From Haliangium sp963772315 (GTDB lineage Bacteria; Myxococcota_A; Polyangia; Haliangiales; Haliangiaceae): DNA of 64,000 bases. The notes under the pieces are model-generated. The model worked only from the letters and a program-made list of their open reading frames with translations. It was not told the origin of the DNA and did no database searches. The DNA lies in NCBI GenBank assembly GCA_963772315.1, contig CAVYWJ010000002.1:620001-684000 (forward strand). Direction: 5' to 3'. Of this stretch, positions 1 to 11,140 are shown in pieces (the stretch's first letter is position 1; each line of letters starts with the position of its first letter). The position numbers were made by a program, and so were the translations under genes.

Positions 1-1
1 G

Positions 2-346
2 CCCGGCACGCCGCGCGAGCTGGCCACCGCGCTGAGCACGCGCTACGGCCTCACCTGCATCATCACCCTGGGCGTGGGTGGCGCGCTGGCCGTGAGCGGG
101 GACGGCGCGTGGGAGGTCGGCGCGCTGGCCATCACGCCCGTCAACACCACCGGCGCGGGCGACTGCTTCGCCGGCGCGCTGGCCGCGGCCCTCGATCTCG
201 ACCAGCCCATGTCCCAGGCGCTGCGCTTCGCCTCGGTCGCCGCCGGTCTGGCCTGCCTGGGCTCGGGCGCGCAGCCGAGCCTGCCCAAGCGCGGCGCCAT
301 CGAGGCCCGCTTGCACGAGCTGGCCGAAGCCAGACTGCTCCCCTGA
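2..346 (+). CDS. PfkB-family sugar kinase, C-terminal part (5' end outside window)
   Basis: The open frame enters from the left edge and ends with TGA at 344-346, giving about 114 residues. It contains NTTGAGDCFAGAL, the PfkB signature 2 whose aspartate (in GAGD) is the catalytic base that activates the sugar hydroxyl, with the anion hole just before it. The hydrophobic helices after the motif are usual for the ribokinase fold. The substrate cannot be told from this fragment. The next gene is a nucleoside hydrolase starting 29 bases downstream on the same strand. Ribose released by that enzyme could be phosphorylated by a ribokinase, so ribokinase (RbsK-like) is the most economical guess, but this rests on context alone. 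Confidence 0.85.
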   Translation, partial: PGTPRELATALSTRYGLTCIITLGVGGALAVSGDGAWEVGALAITPVNTTGAGDCFAGALAAALDLDQPMSQALRFASVAAGLACLGSGAQPSLPKRGAIEARLHELAEARLLP

Positions 347-375
347 CCGCAGCGCTCTCTGCTAAGAGAGGGCGC

Positions 376-1327
376 ATGCAGCGACTCGTCATCGATACCG
401 ACCCGGGCGTGGACGACGCCCTGGCCCTGCTCATGGCCCACGCCCACCCCGATGCGGTGGTCGAGGCCGTCCTGGTGGTGGCCGGCAACGCCCTGCTCGG
501 CCGCACCGTGGCCAATGCATGCACCGTGCTCGACCAGATCGGCGCCACCACGCCGGTCTACGCGGGCTGCGATCGCCCGCTGCTGCTCGCGCACGCCGAG
601 GATACGCCCGTGCACGGCGACGACGGCCTCGGCGACGTGGGCTTCGCGCCCTCCTCGCGCACGCTCGAGCCCGAGCACGCGGCCGCCGCGCTGGTGCGCA
701 TGGCCAGCGAAGCGCCCGGCGAGCTCACGCTGGTGTGCCTGGGGCCGCTGACCAACGTGGCAGTGGCCCTGGCGCTCGATCCCATGCTGCCGCTCAAGCT
801 CGCGCGCCTGGTGATCATGGGCGGGGCCGTGAACGGCAAGGGCAACACCCCGAACCTGTGCGCCGAGTACAACATCTTCGCCGATCCAGAGGCCGCCCAC
901 GTGGTGTTCACGCGCTGGCAGGCCGCGGGCCGGGTATTCGACCTGGTGGACTGGGAGGTCACCGTCGCCCACGCCGTGCCCGGACCGTTGTTCGATGGCT
1001 GGCTGACGCTGAACACCCCGCTCAGCCGCTTCTTCGGCGACATCTCGGCCAAGCTCATGAGCTTCATCGAACGCTGGTCCGGTCAGCGCGTGTTTCCGGC
1101 CGCGGATCCGCTGGCCATGGCCGTGGCCCTCGACCCGACGCTGGTCACGCAATCGGGGCGTCACGTGGTCAGCGTGGAGGCTCGGTGGCCGGCACTCGCG
1201 CGGCATGACCGTGGTCGACTGGATGCAGCGCAGCGGCGGCGCGGCCAATGCCAGCGTCGTGCTGGGCGTGGACACGGCCCGCTTCCACGCGCTGGTCGAG
1301 CAGGGCCTGCGCGGTCGCGCATCATGA
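376..1327 (+). CDS. Inosine/uridine-preferring nucleoside hydrolase (frameshifted)
   Basis: Hydrolyses the N-glycosidic bond of nucleosides to ribose plus base (IUNH/RihA-B-C family). The N-terminus MQRLVIDTDPGVDDALAL carries the family DTDPGxDDA motif, whose aspartates bind Ca2+ and the ribose. CLGPLTNVAVAL, the IMGGAV strand and AEYNIFADPEAA are further family blocks. The frame breaks near 1179: one extra G in the GTGGAGG stretch shifts the reading. In the +1 frame the expected C-terminus follows (GGRHSRGMTVVDWMQRSGGA) to TGA at 1325-1327. Corrected, the protein is about 317 residues, the usual length. A sequencing indel is more likely than decay because conservation continues on both sides. 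Probably co-transcribed with the upstream sugar kinase for nucleoside salvage. Confidence 0.9.
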
Positions 1328-1344
1328 TCTGGCCCAACCTGTAG

Positions 1345-1411
1345 CGCGCCGGCAGCGCCGGCAGCGCGCCAGCAGTGCGCCGGCAGTGCGCCAGCAGTGC
1401 GCCAGCAGTGC
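1345..1411 (+). repeat. Short GC-rich tandem repeat upstream of the kinase gene
   Basis: Between the nucleoside hydrolase stop and the kinase start lie about six imperfect copies of an 11-base unit, GCGCCRGCAGT. Nothing else is evident in this 134-base gap apart from the weak leader of the kinase gene. The repeat is a likely slippage site; no regulatory role can be shown from sequence. Confidence 0.7.
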
Positions 1412-1461
1412 GATCGGTGCGGCACGCGCTGAGGTATCATGGCCCTGGATCAGTCACAGAC

Positions 1462-4400
1462 ATGCAACGCCCGTCCACGGATCAGCCTGCGGAGCGACCA
1501 GGCCAGCTCGGACCGTATCGCATCCTCGACGTGCTGGGCCAGGGCGGCATGGGCGTGGTCTATCGCGGCCAGCACGTGCGGGACGGCTCGCCGGCCGCGA
1601 TCAAGACCGTTCACGGCGTGGACGGCAACAAGCTGGCCAGCATCCGCCGCGAGATCTACGCGCTGGGCCGGCTGCGCCACCCGGGCATCGTGCGCATCCT
1701 CGATCAAGGCGTGTCGGCCGGGCTGCCGTGGTATGCGATGGAGCTCCTCTCGGGCGTCACGCTCGAGGCTCGCATCCTCGAGATCTGGCCGGAGATAGGC
1801 AGCGCCAGCGCCTTCCTGGGTGACACCGAGGCCGAGAGCCGCACCGTGGCCATGGACGAGTCGCTCGACGCGGCGCCGGGCCCGTTCGCGGCCCACTCCG
1901 GCGGGCGCGGGGTGCCGATGGACGAGCTCGAGCCGGTGCTGGCGTTGATCCACGCGCTGTGCGCGCCGCTGGCGTTCCTGCACGGCCACGGCATCGTGCA
2001 CCGCGACCTCAAGCCGCCCAACGTATTCGTCCAGAACGGCCGGCCGGTGCTCACGGATCTCGGCGTGGCCGGGCACTTCAGCGGCGCCCTCGGCCGCGAG
2101 GAGCTCACGGCCGAGGGCCAGCTCATGGGCACGCTGCCGTACATGGCCCCCGAGCAGATCCGCGGCGAGCTCGTCGATGCGCGCACGGATCTCTACGCCC
2201 TGGGCTGCATCCTGTACTTCTGCCTCACCGGGCACCGGCCGTTCATCGCCTCGACCATGTCGGGCACGGCCTTCCTGCAGATCCAGTGGATGCCGCCGCC
2301 GCCCTCGCAGTGGAACCCGCACGTGCCCGAGGTTCTCGACCGGCTGGTCATGCAGCTCCTGGCCAAGGAGCCGCACGCGCGCATCGGCTACGCCGAGGAC
2401 GTGGCGCGCCACCTCGAATCGCTCGGCGTCGCGTCCGCGCCCGCGCCCGATCTCCCCGCACCCGCGTCCTACTTCTACCGCCCCAAGCTGGCCGGGCGCG
2501 ACGCGATCGGGGCCAAGCTCGAGAGCCGTCTGACCATGGCAGTGGAGCGCCGGCGCGGCGCCATGATCTTCGTCGGCGGCGAGAGCGGCGTGGGCAAGAC
2601 ACGCCTGATCATGGAGCTCGCCCGCAAGGCCAAGATGCGCCACGTGCAGGTCGCGACCGGGCAGTGCCTGGCGCTCGGCAGCGCCGACGCCACCGTGCGC
2701 TCGGCGCCGCTCTACCCCTGGCGCGACTGCCTGCTGACCGCCGCCGATCACTGCCGCACGCACGGCAGCGACGAGACCGAGCGCATCTTTGGCGATCGCG
2801 GCAAGATCCTCGAGCACTACGAGCCCGCGCTGGCCGGTCTGCCCTATGCCCAGCCGCATCCCACGCCCGCGCCCCTGCCCGCGCAGGGCGAGCGCGCGCG
2901 CCTCTTCCGCTGCCTGCGCGAGGTCCTGTTCGCGTTCGCCGAGATCAGGCCCCTGGTGGTGGTGCTCGACGATCTGCAGTGGGCCGACGAGCTCTCGATC
3001 GAGTTCCTGGCCGAGCTCGCGACCGCAGAGCTGCGCGGTCGCGGCCTGCTGGTCATCGGCGCCTATCGCATGGACGAGCTGCGTCCGGATCTGGCGGCCG
3101 TGGTGCACATGCCCGGCGTCGAGAACGAGGAGCTCGGCCGGCTGTCGCCGCGCAGCGCCAACGCGATGATCTGCGACATGCTGGCCCTGCGCCGCATTCC
3201 GCAGCGTCTGGTCGACTCGCTGTACCAGCAATCCAACGGCAACCCCTTCTTCATCTCCGAGTACCTGCGCGCCGCGATCGAGCGCGGCATCCTGTACCGC
3301 GACCGGGGCGGCAGGTGGCAGCTCGATGCGCTCACCGACACCACCGCCATGCCGCTGCCGGGCTCGCTGGCCAAGCTCATCCAGAAGCGCCTGGTCGAGC
3401 TCGACCGGAGCAGCATCCGGCTGGTCCATGCCGCCGCTGTGCTGGGCGCGGTCTTCGACATCGGGCTGCTCCTGACCACGGCCGCGGTCAACGAAGCCGC
3501 TGCCACCATGGAGGCGCTGGAGCAGCTGCGCGTGCGCCAGATCTTCGAGGACACCGACAGCGGCCAGCTGCGCTTCGTGCACGACAAGATCCGCGAGATC
3601 GCGTACGAGGCCATCGGCGATCTCGACCGCCACGTCCTGCACCTGCGCGCGGCCGAGACCATCGAGGCCGGCGGCGCGGCGCCGCATCTCCTGCCCGTCC
3701 TCGCCCATCACTTTGCCAAGGCCGAGGCGTGGAACCGGGCCCGCACGTACTACATCAGCGCGGCCGAGCGCGCGCGCGCGATCTACGCCAACAATGAGGC
3801 CGTCACGTTCTACCGGGCCGCGATCGACGCCGCCGGCAGGTCGGGCATGCCAGCCGCCGAGGCCAGCGCCACCTGCGCCTGGCTGTACGAGCAGCTCGGC
3901 GATCTCCTGTCGCTCTCGGGCCGCCAGGACCAGGCCCGCGACGCGCTCGACATCGCGCTCGACCACGCGTCCGGATCTGCGCCCGTCGATCGCGCGCGCC
4001 TCTACCGCAAGCTCGGCAAGACCTGGGCCACGCACCTGCAGCACGATCGCGCCCTGGCCGCGTATCACAGCGCCGAGCAGTGCCTGGGCCCGGTCACGGC
4101 CGAGACCGGCTCCGACGCGTGGTGGGAGCAGTGGATCCAGACCCAGACCGACCGCGCCGAGATCTACTACTGGATGGGCCAGATCGACTCGCTGCGCCAG
4201 CAGCTCGACCGTATCCGCCCGGTGGTCGAGACCTGGGCCACGCCGCACCAGCAGGCGCAGTTCTACTACGGCCTCATGCTGATGCGGATCCGCATGGAGC
4301 GCTACCAGGCCTCGACCGACACCGTGGCCTACTGCCATTCCTACATCGCGGCCTGCGAGGCCACGGGCGACGCCCAGCTCATCGCGTCGTCGCAGTTCTC

Positions 4401-4977
4401 GGGCGGGTTCTTCCACCTCTGGCACGGCGACCTCGACACCGCCGCGCGCTATCTCGACATTGCCATCAATGCCGCCGAGCGCACCGGCAACATGATCCTC
4501 CTGTCGCGTTCCCTGACCTACCGCACCGTGGTGCATCGCATGCGTCATGACGCCGACGCGACCCGTGTCATGGCCGAGCGCAGTCTGGCCGTGGCCACGG
4601 CGGGCGGCATGCGCGACTACATGGGGGCGGCCGAGGCCAACCTGGCCTGGAGCGAGTGGCACGCGGCCCAGCCGCGCAAGGACGTCGAGCAGCACTGCCG
4701 GGCAGCGCTCGGCTACTGGCAGGAGCTGACCACGCCATTTCCGTTCGAGTGGACTGCGCGCCTGCCCTTGCTCGCGCAGGCGCTTGCCATCGGTCATCTC
4801 GAGCCCGCGATCACCGAGGCTCAGGCGCTCCTGGACGGCAAGCAGTATCGCTTTCCCGCGCTGCTCGACAATCGCCTCGAGCAAGCCCTGTCTGCGTGGC
4901 AGGGCGGCGACCCCGAGGCGGCGCGGAGCTACCTGGACGGGTTCGTGTACGGTGCCCAGCGGGGCGGGTACCTGTGA
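1462..4977 (+). CDS. Ser/Thr protein kinase with AAA ATPase and TPR-like C-terminus
   Basis: About 1171 residues from the ATG at 1462, where the kinase domain follows after 17 residues; upstream in-frame starts would only add low-complexity sequence. Residues ~19-330 form a Hanks-type kinase: G-loop GQGGMGVVY, AIK lysine, HRDLKPPN catalytic loop and GTLPYMAPEQ. The magnesium-binding DFG is replaced by DLG (TDLGVAG). Residues ~355-650 form an AAA_16-type NTPase with Walker A GGESGVGKT (about 372-380) and Walker B-like VVVLDDLQWADE. The rest is helical and TPR-like, ending in YLDGFVYGAQ. This architecture is common in myxobacterial signalling proteins and resembles large LuxR/STAND-like ATPases. 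No transmembrane segment is obvious, so it is probably cytoplasmic. Targets are unknown. Confidence 0.93.
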   Translation: MQRPSTDQPAERPGQLGPYRILDVLGQGGMGVVYRGQHVRDGSPAAIKTVHGVDGNKLASIRREIYALGRLRHPGIVRILDQGVSAGLPWYAMELLSGVTLEARILEIWPEIGSASAFLGDTEAESRTVAMDESLDAAPGPFAAHSGGRGVPMDELEPVLALIHALCAPLAFLHGHGIVHRDLKPPNVFVQNGRPVLTDLGVAGHFSGALGREELTAEGQLMGTLPYMAPEQIRGELVDARTDLYALGCILYFCLTGHRPFIASTMSGTAFLQIQWMPPPPSQWNPHVPEVLDRLVMQLLAKEPHARIGYAEDVARHLESLGVASAPAPDLPAPASYFYRPKLAGRDAIGAKLESRLTMAVERRRGAMIFVGGESGVGKTRLIMELARKAKMRHVQVATGQCLALGSADATVRSAPLYPWRDCLLTAADHCRTHGSDETERIFGDRGKILEHYEPALAGLPYAQPHPTPAPLPAQGERARLFRCLREVLFAFAEIRPLVVVLDDLQWADELSIEFLAELATAELRGRGLLVIGAYRMDELRPDLAAVVHMPGVENEELGRLSPRSANAMICDMLALRRIPQRLVDSLYQQSNGNPFFISEYLRAAIERGILYRDRGGRWQLDALTDTTAMPLPGSLAKLIQKRLVELDRSSIRLVHAAAVLGAVFDIGLLLTTAAVNEAAATMEALEQLRVRQIFEDTDSGQLRFVHDKIREIAYEAIGDLDRHVLHLRAAETIEAGGAAPHLLPVLAHHFAKAEAWNRARTYYISAAERARAIYANNEAVTFYRAAIDAAGRSGMPAAEASATCAWLYEQLGDLLSLSGRQDQARDALDIALDHASGSAPVDRARLYRKLGKTWATHLQHDRALAAYHSAEQCLGPVTAETGSDAWWEQWIQTQTDRAEIYYWMGQIDSLRQQLDRIRPVVETWATPHQQAQFYYGLMLMRIRMERYQASTDTVAYCHSYIAACEATGDAQLIASSQFSGGFFHLWHGDLDTAARYLDIAINAAERTGNMILLSRSLTYRTVVHRMRHDADATRVMAERSLAVATAGGMRDYMGAAEANLAWSEWHAAQPRKDVEQHCRAALGYWQELTTPFPFEWTARLPLLAQALAIGHLEPAITEAQALLDGKQYRFPALLDNRLEQALSAWQGGDPEAARSYLDGFVYGAQRGGYL

Positions 4978-5047
4978 TTGCTCTGGTCGCGACACCTCGG
5001 GTATCTTCGACCAGCGCGACCATCTCTCCTCGCGCCAAGGAGCTGCC

Positions 5048-5944
5048 ATGATCTTGGTCGTTGGAGCCACGGGTTTTCTCGGCCTTGAAGTCTGCCGCCG
5101 CTTGCGCCAGCGCGGCGAGCCGGTGCGCGCGCTGTATCGCGAGGGCTCGGCCCCTGACCGGATCGACGCATTGAAGGCCATCAGCGCCGAGCTCGAGCCC
5201 GGCGATCTCAAGGATCGCGCCTCGCTCGATCGCGCGTGTCGCGGCGTCGACGTGGTGATCGAGACCGCGAGCTCGACGCTCTCGCGTCAGCCCGGCGACA
5301 CCATCGACGCAGTGGATCGTCAGGGCTCGCTGGAGCTCGTCGCCGCGGCCAGGCAAGCCGGTGTCGAGCACTTCATCTACATCTCGTTCCCCGAGATCGC
5401 CGACAGCTTTCCGCTGCAGGACGCCAAGCGCGCCGTCGAGCAGGCGCTGCGTCAGAGCGGCATCACGTACACCATCCTGCAGCCGACCTTCTTCATGGAG
5501 ATCTGGTTGAGCCCGGCCGTGGGCTTCGACCATGCCAACACCCGGGCCACCCTGTACGGCACCGGCGATGCCAAGATCAGCTGGATTGCGGTCGCCGATG
5601 TGGCCGAGGCCGCCGTGGCCTCTCTCGACAACCCGAAGGCGTTCAACAAGACCTTCGAGCTCGGCGGCCCCGAGCCTCTGAGTCACAAGGACATCGTGGC
5701 CATCTTCGAGGAGCTCGGCAGCCCGCGCTTCACCCTCGACCAGGTGCCCGAAGCCGAGCTGCGCCAGCGCCGCCAGAACGCCCAGGATCCCGCCAGCGGC
5801 ATCGACACGCTGACGCAGTCCTTCGACGCCCTCATGTTGCACGCGGCCGTGGGCAAGATCGTCGACATGACCGACACCCTCGCGGCCCTGCCCATCCAGC
5901 TCACGCCGCTGCGCACCTACGCCGAGCGCGTCCTGCGCGGCTGA
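5048..5944 (+). CDS. NmrA-like NAD(P)-binding protein (atypical SDR)
   Basis: 298 residues. The N-terminus MILVVGATGFLGLEVCRRL is a Rossmann beta-alpha-beta with the GATGFLG nucleotide-binding motif of atypical/extended short-chain dehydrogenases. VIETASSTL and FIYISFPEI follow the NmrA/QOR2 pattern, and the canonical YxxxK catalytic pair is not evident, so it may be a redox-sensing or isomerase-type member rather than a dehydrogenase. The start is supported by an AAGGAG ribosome-binding site 8 bases upstream. It lies 70 bases after the kinase gene on the same strand and could be read with it. Confidence 0.88.
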   Translation: MILVVGATGFLGLEVCRRLRQRGEPVRALYREGSAPDRIDALKAISAELEPGDLKDRASLDRACRGVDVVIETASSTLSRQPGDTIDAVDRQGSLELVAAARQAGVEHFIYISFPEIADSFPLQDAKRAVEQALRQSGITYTILQPTFFMEIWLSPAVGFDHANTRATLYGTGDAKISWIAVADVAEAAVASLDNPKAFNKTFELGGPEPLSHKDIVAIFEELGSPRFTLDQVPEAELRQRRQNAQDPASGIDTLTQSFDALMLHAAVGKIVDMTDTLAALPIQLTPLRTYAERVLRG

Positions 5945-6154
5945 TCCGGGCGCCCCTCCCCGGCTCGCGCCTCATCGTCTGATGGTGTCGGGCCGGTCGA
6001 GTCCTCCTCGGCCATCGGACCAGCGCGGCCGAGCGCAGCGCCGTGGCGCATCCGGCCTGCAAAGCGGAAGTTACCGCCTTCCTCGTTATTTCCCTTTTTG
6101 CTTGCGTATCTACATGACGCACGTAAAACACGGTTCGAAACGAGGATCTACGAC

Positions 6155-7691
6155 ATGAAAGCAAAGAACCGAAGCGTCCTGCTGGCCGCGATGACCGTGG
6201 CGACTCTCTCGACCGGCTGCCTCGAGATCGACATGAGCGAGGGCTACGTCGACGAGGGCTACATCGACACAGACTCCCAGCTTGCCACCGTCGCGATGAC
6301 CGGCAGTGACTGGATGAGCGGCATTGCCGGCAGCACCAGCGTGTCGCAGCTCGACATCCCTGGCACGCACGACTCGGGAGCCAGGATTGGCGGCGCCTTC
6401 GTTGCGACCCAGGACCTGAGCATCTCGGAGCAGCTGAACGCTGGCGTCCGCTACCTCGACATCAGGCTCCGTCATTTCGAGGACGCGCTGGTCGTCCACC
6501 ACGGCGCCTTCTATCAGGAAGCTCAACTTCGACGACGTCCTGATCGCGTGCGCCAACTTCCTCGACGCTCACCCGAGCGAGACCATTTTGATGCAGGTGA
6601 AGGAGGAGCACACCCCGGCAGGCAACACGCGCTCATTCGAGCAGACGTTCCTCACCCGCTACATCTCGACACCCGCGTACCAGCGTTATTTCCATCTGAC
6701 CGACGCCATTCCCACGCTGGGTACAGTGCGCGGCAAGATCGTGCTCGTCCGGCGCTTCCACGCCGGGCAGCAGCTCGGCATCGACGCCACCGACTGGGCC
6801 GACAATGCCTCGTACGACGACGTGGGCAACAAGGTCTCCATCCAGGATCGCTACGCCACCAATGGCGAGCAGAAGTGGATGGACATGCGCTACTTCTTCA
6901 ACAAGACCAGGACCACGGTCGACAGCCGGTTACGCCTCAACTTCGCGAGCGGATACGAGTCGATCATCGGCCTGCCGTTCATCCGGAACGTCTCCGACTA
7001 CATCAATCCCCGCCTGGAGGGTTATTTCTCCCACCGTTATGCCACCCTTCATCGGCACGGCGTGGTCGTGATGGATTTCCCATCGACCTCTCTCATCGAG
7101 AAGATCTATCGCGCCAACTTCACCGGCACCACCCCCGCACAGAAGCGCAATCCTCTCGCCTTCGATGTCCGCGTCTACGAAGACGGCAATTTCCTCGCCA
7201 CCTACGCCAACCTGATGCAGTCGGACAGCCCGGTGAACGTCTCCGATCTCGAGTGGCTCGGCATCCGCAACGACCAGATCTCGTCGGTGGAGGTGAAGTC
7301 GGGCACCGAGGCGCTGCTTCACGAGCACTCGGGCATTGCCGGCTACACCAAGTCGCTCCGCGAGAGCTGGAGCAACCTCGGCAACGACTTCAACGACTTC
7401 ACGTCATCTCTGACCATCCGTCCGGTCCCCACCGGTGTGATCTTCTTCCGCGATTGCGGCTTCCAGGGTCCGAACCCTAACCCGCAGGTCTTTGGTCCCG
7501 GCTACTGGTCCACGAGTATTTTCGACCAGGTTGGCAACGACGCAGTGTCCTCGCTCCGCATTGGCGGTGGCGATCGCGTCACCATCTACGAGCACACCGG
7601 CCCGGCCGGCGCCAGCGAGCACCACACCGCCAGCACCGGCTGTCTGAACACCTTCAACGATCGCCTCTCGTCTGCAGTGATTACCCGCTAA
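6155..7691 (+). CDS. Secreted PI-PLC X-domain lipoprotein with two beta/gamma-crystallin domains (frameshifted)
   Basis: The start at 6155 gives a signal peptide ending in LSTGC, a lipobox, so the protein is probably lipid-anchored. SQLDIPGTHDSGA and VRYLDIRLR...LVVHHGAF hold the two catalytic histidines of the phosphatidylinositol-specific phospholipase C X domain, which cleaves inositol phospholipid head groups without calcium. The frame shifts at 6517-6518 (one extra G in CAGGAAG) and resumes as KLNFDDVLIACANF through TAA at 7689-7691. The C-terminal ~180 residues contain four copies of the beta/gamma-crystallin calcium motif N/D-N/D-x-x-S/T-S: NDQISS (7269-7286), NDFTSS (7392-7409), NDAVSS (7536-7553) and NDRLSS (7656-7673), so two crystallin-type domains. 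A paralogous I36-type inhibitor fold is the alternative reading for this part. Confidence 0.88.
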
Positions 7692-7805
7692 TCAGGCGGT
7701 TCCCCCCGAGGCTCTGGGGGCCGCCGGCCAGGCGCGCCGTCCGCCAGAGGGGGCATGGGTCGGCTCCGCCGTCTTGTTCACCCCTCACGCGCGCCATCCG
7801 CCGCG

Positions 7806-9226
<1,421 letters not shown>

Positions 9227-9230
<4 letters not shown>

Positions 9231-10579
9231 GATCGCGCCTGCCCGTGCGCGGCCGCGTGAGCGGCCGCGTGAGCAGCCGCGTGAGCCTGAGCGTGTGCCT
9301 TGACGCGAGCACGCGCACGCGCCCCGGGAACGAATCCCGGCACGTCATCCACCGACTCCAGCCCCGGGATGATCACCCGCACCACCGCGATGTCGAGCCC
9401 GGGCTTGCGGAGATCCACGGCGATCACCTCCTCGACGCCCGCGCCCACCAGCCCCGCCACCGCGCGCTCGATATCTCCCTCGAACGTCTCGCCCGCGCGG
9501 TCTGGAATCCCCCGAAAATCCCGCATCCCCCCCACCGTCTCGTCGATCTGCGCCCGCGCCGCGCGGATGAAGTCAGCGTGCCGCACGCGCTCGAAGCGAT
9601 CGCGATCGCCGTCATCGCGCGAGCCCGCGATGAAGGTGAGCCGGCTCTGCGCGGCCTCGGTCAGCGCGCGCAGCAGCGCGACCCCGCGGCTCGGATGACA
9701 CCCCATACCCTCGGTGGCATAGAGCAGGCGCATCGGATCCGGCGCCCGATCCACGATCAAGCACGAGAACGCCGGCAACCCCACGTCGCTGGTCGTCTCC
9801 CACACGCCCACCGCGATGCCCGCGCGCTCGTACAGATCCAGCACCTCCCGGCACGCAGGATCGTCCACTGTGTCGAGATCCACCCGTCCGCCCGCGGCCG
9901 GGCCGCCTGCCGCGTGCCACAGCGTGGTCGCGTCGCGCTCCACCACCTCGCAGATCCCGTGGCTCAGCGCCTCGAGCAGGTGATTGCCCGAGGCCAGCCC
10001 GTTCGAGCTCATGACGAACGAGCCGCTGCCTGCGGGCAAGGGCAACGTGTAGTTCGTGTGCACCATCTCGTACGGCACCCACACCGGCTCGTCACCCACG
10101 AGATCGTGCCCCTCGACCCACAGCAGCCGCAGGTGCTCGTGGAACGCGCTCACCGAGAAGCGCGGCAGCCGGCCCGCATCGACCACACGCTCGCTCTGGC
10201 GCAGCTGGCGGTACGAGGCCAGCCGCAGCGGCAGCGCGATATTCTCGGCGTGGTACGACTCGATCGACTCCATCAGCCCCGAGGCCCGCGCCGCGTCCAT
10301 GGTGAGCCCCTTGCCCTGCGCCACCGCGAGCGAGCACGCGTTGGGCCGGCACACCATCACCACCGGCAGGCCGATGATGTCGAGCCCGGTCACGTCGGCC
10401 ACGCGCGTGATGCCCATGGACGCCAGGTGCGGCGTCACCCGTGCCGCGGTCTCGGCCGGCGTGATGCAGCGGTGCGTGCCCGCGTGAAAGCCCTTGGGCA
10501 CGGACTCGTGCAGGCTGCGTCGAAGCGCTTCGGTCATGAGGGCACGCGCGGCGTCAGGCAGGCAGCGGGCCGCGGACAC
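9227..10579 (-). CDS. YcaO-domain ATP-dependent backbone-modifying enzyme
   Basis: Up to 450 residues from GTG at 10579; an ATG at 10537 (MTEALRRSLHESVPKG) is an equally plausible start. YcaO enzymes phosphorylate a peptide amide oxygen with ATP to form azolines or thioamides. Visible are GLDIIGLPVVMVCRPN, the ASGLMESIESYHAE segment and EALSHGICEVVERDA, which contain the glutamates that bind the Mg-ATP cluster. With TfuA downstream the expected chemistry is thioamidation rather than azoline formation. The C-terminus does not carry the PxPxP tail of E. coli YcaO. Instead it ends in a His/Ala low-complexity tail (AHAAAHAAAHAAAHGQ), encoded by tandem GCGGCCGCGTGA-type units on the plus strand. 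It starts 10 bases after the preceding gene's stop. Confidence 0.9.
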
Positions 10580-10588
10580 GCGCAGGCG

Positions 10589-11140
10589 CTACTTGTTCTT
10601 GTCCTTGTCCCGGGCGTCCTCGAGCCGCTGCACGTAGGCGACGATGTCGCGCTGCCCTTTGGTCGCGGCGTCCACCGCCTTGTGCGCTGCCAGGCGCGCC
10701 TTCTCCGACCAGAACAGCGCGTTTGGCGTGTCCTCGATATCGATGGCCAGGGCCGCGGCCGTGGCGCTCTGGGCCGCGATGTCGCTCTGCTCCGACGAGG
10801 CCAGGATCTCGGCCACCGGATCCTGCTGGTCGTCGGGCGTCCACGACGGCTTCTCCCAGGGCGTCACCCGCCGCAGGCTGGACAGGTTGACCAGGTAGCA
10901 CGCCTGGTTGCCTGGCCGCGGCCGGATCCAGCCCAGGGCCACGCCCTGCTGCAGCATCTCCACGATCCGGTGGTAGCAGTGCGCGCAGGTCTGCTCGGTG
11001 ATCTCGCGCTTCGGATCGATGTAGTCCTCGCGCTTGAGGTAGTAGATCTTGCCGTCGTCGGCAGCGACTACCAGGTCCTCGTACTTGTGCTCGCCCGTGC
11101 GCGCCTTGGGACACAGATCGCCGTGTTTGTCGTCAGCCAT
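10589..11140 (-). CDS. Uncharacterised protein, first gene of the YcaO-TfuA operon
   Basis: 183 residues starting MADDKHGDLCPKA, with a GGAG ribosome-binding site about 10 bases upstream. I do not recognise the family. Cysteines lie in LCPK and in EQTCAHCYHRIVEM, a CxxC that could bind zinc with a neighbouring histidine. A further cysteine is in NQACYLVN. The second half is helical and charged and ends KDKNK. There is no signal peptide. Its position as promoter-proximal gene of a three-gene unit suggests a function tied to YcaO/TfuA: substrate, substrate-recognition subunit or sulfur carrier. It is too long and not leader/core-like enough to call a RiPP precursor. Confidence 0.8.
   Translation of the reverse strand: MADDKHGDLCPKARTGEHKYEDLVVAADDGKIYYLKREDYIDPKREITEQTCAHCYHRIVEMLQQGVALGWIRPRPGNQACYLVNLSSLRRVTPWEKPSWTPDDQQDPVAEILASSEQSDIAAQSATAAALAIDIEDTPNALFWSEKARLAAHKAVDAATKGQRDIVAYVQRLEDARDKDKNK

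Noticed and set aside
1450..5211. A 1253-codon open frame on the minus strand
   Set aside because: It is the antisense shadow of the kinase-AAA-TPR gene in a GC-rich genome; it has an Ala/Arg/Gly-biased composition and no domain, whereas the plus strand shows clear kinase and Walker motifs.
7701..7722. Terminator hairpin after the PI-PLC gene
   Set aside because: The C5/G5 arms pair, but the remaining stem has mismatches and no T run follows.
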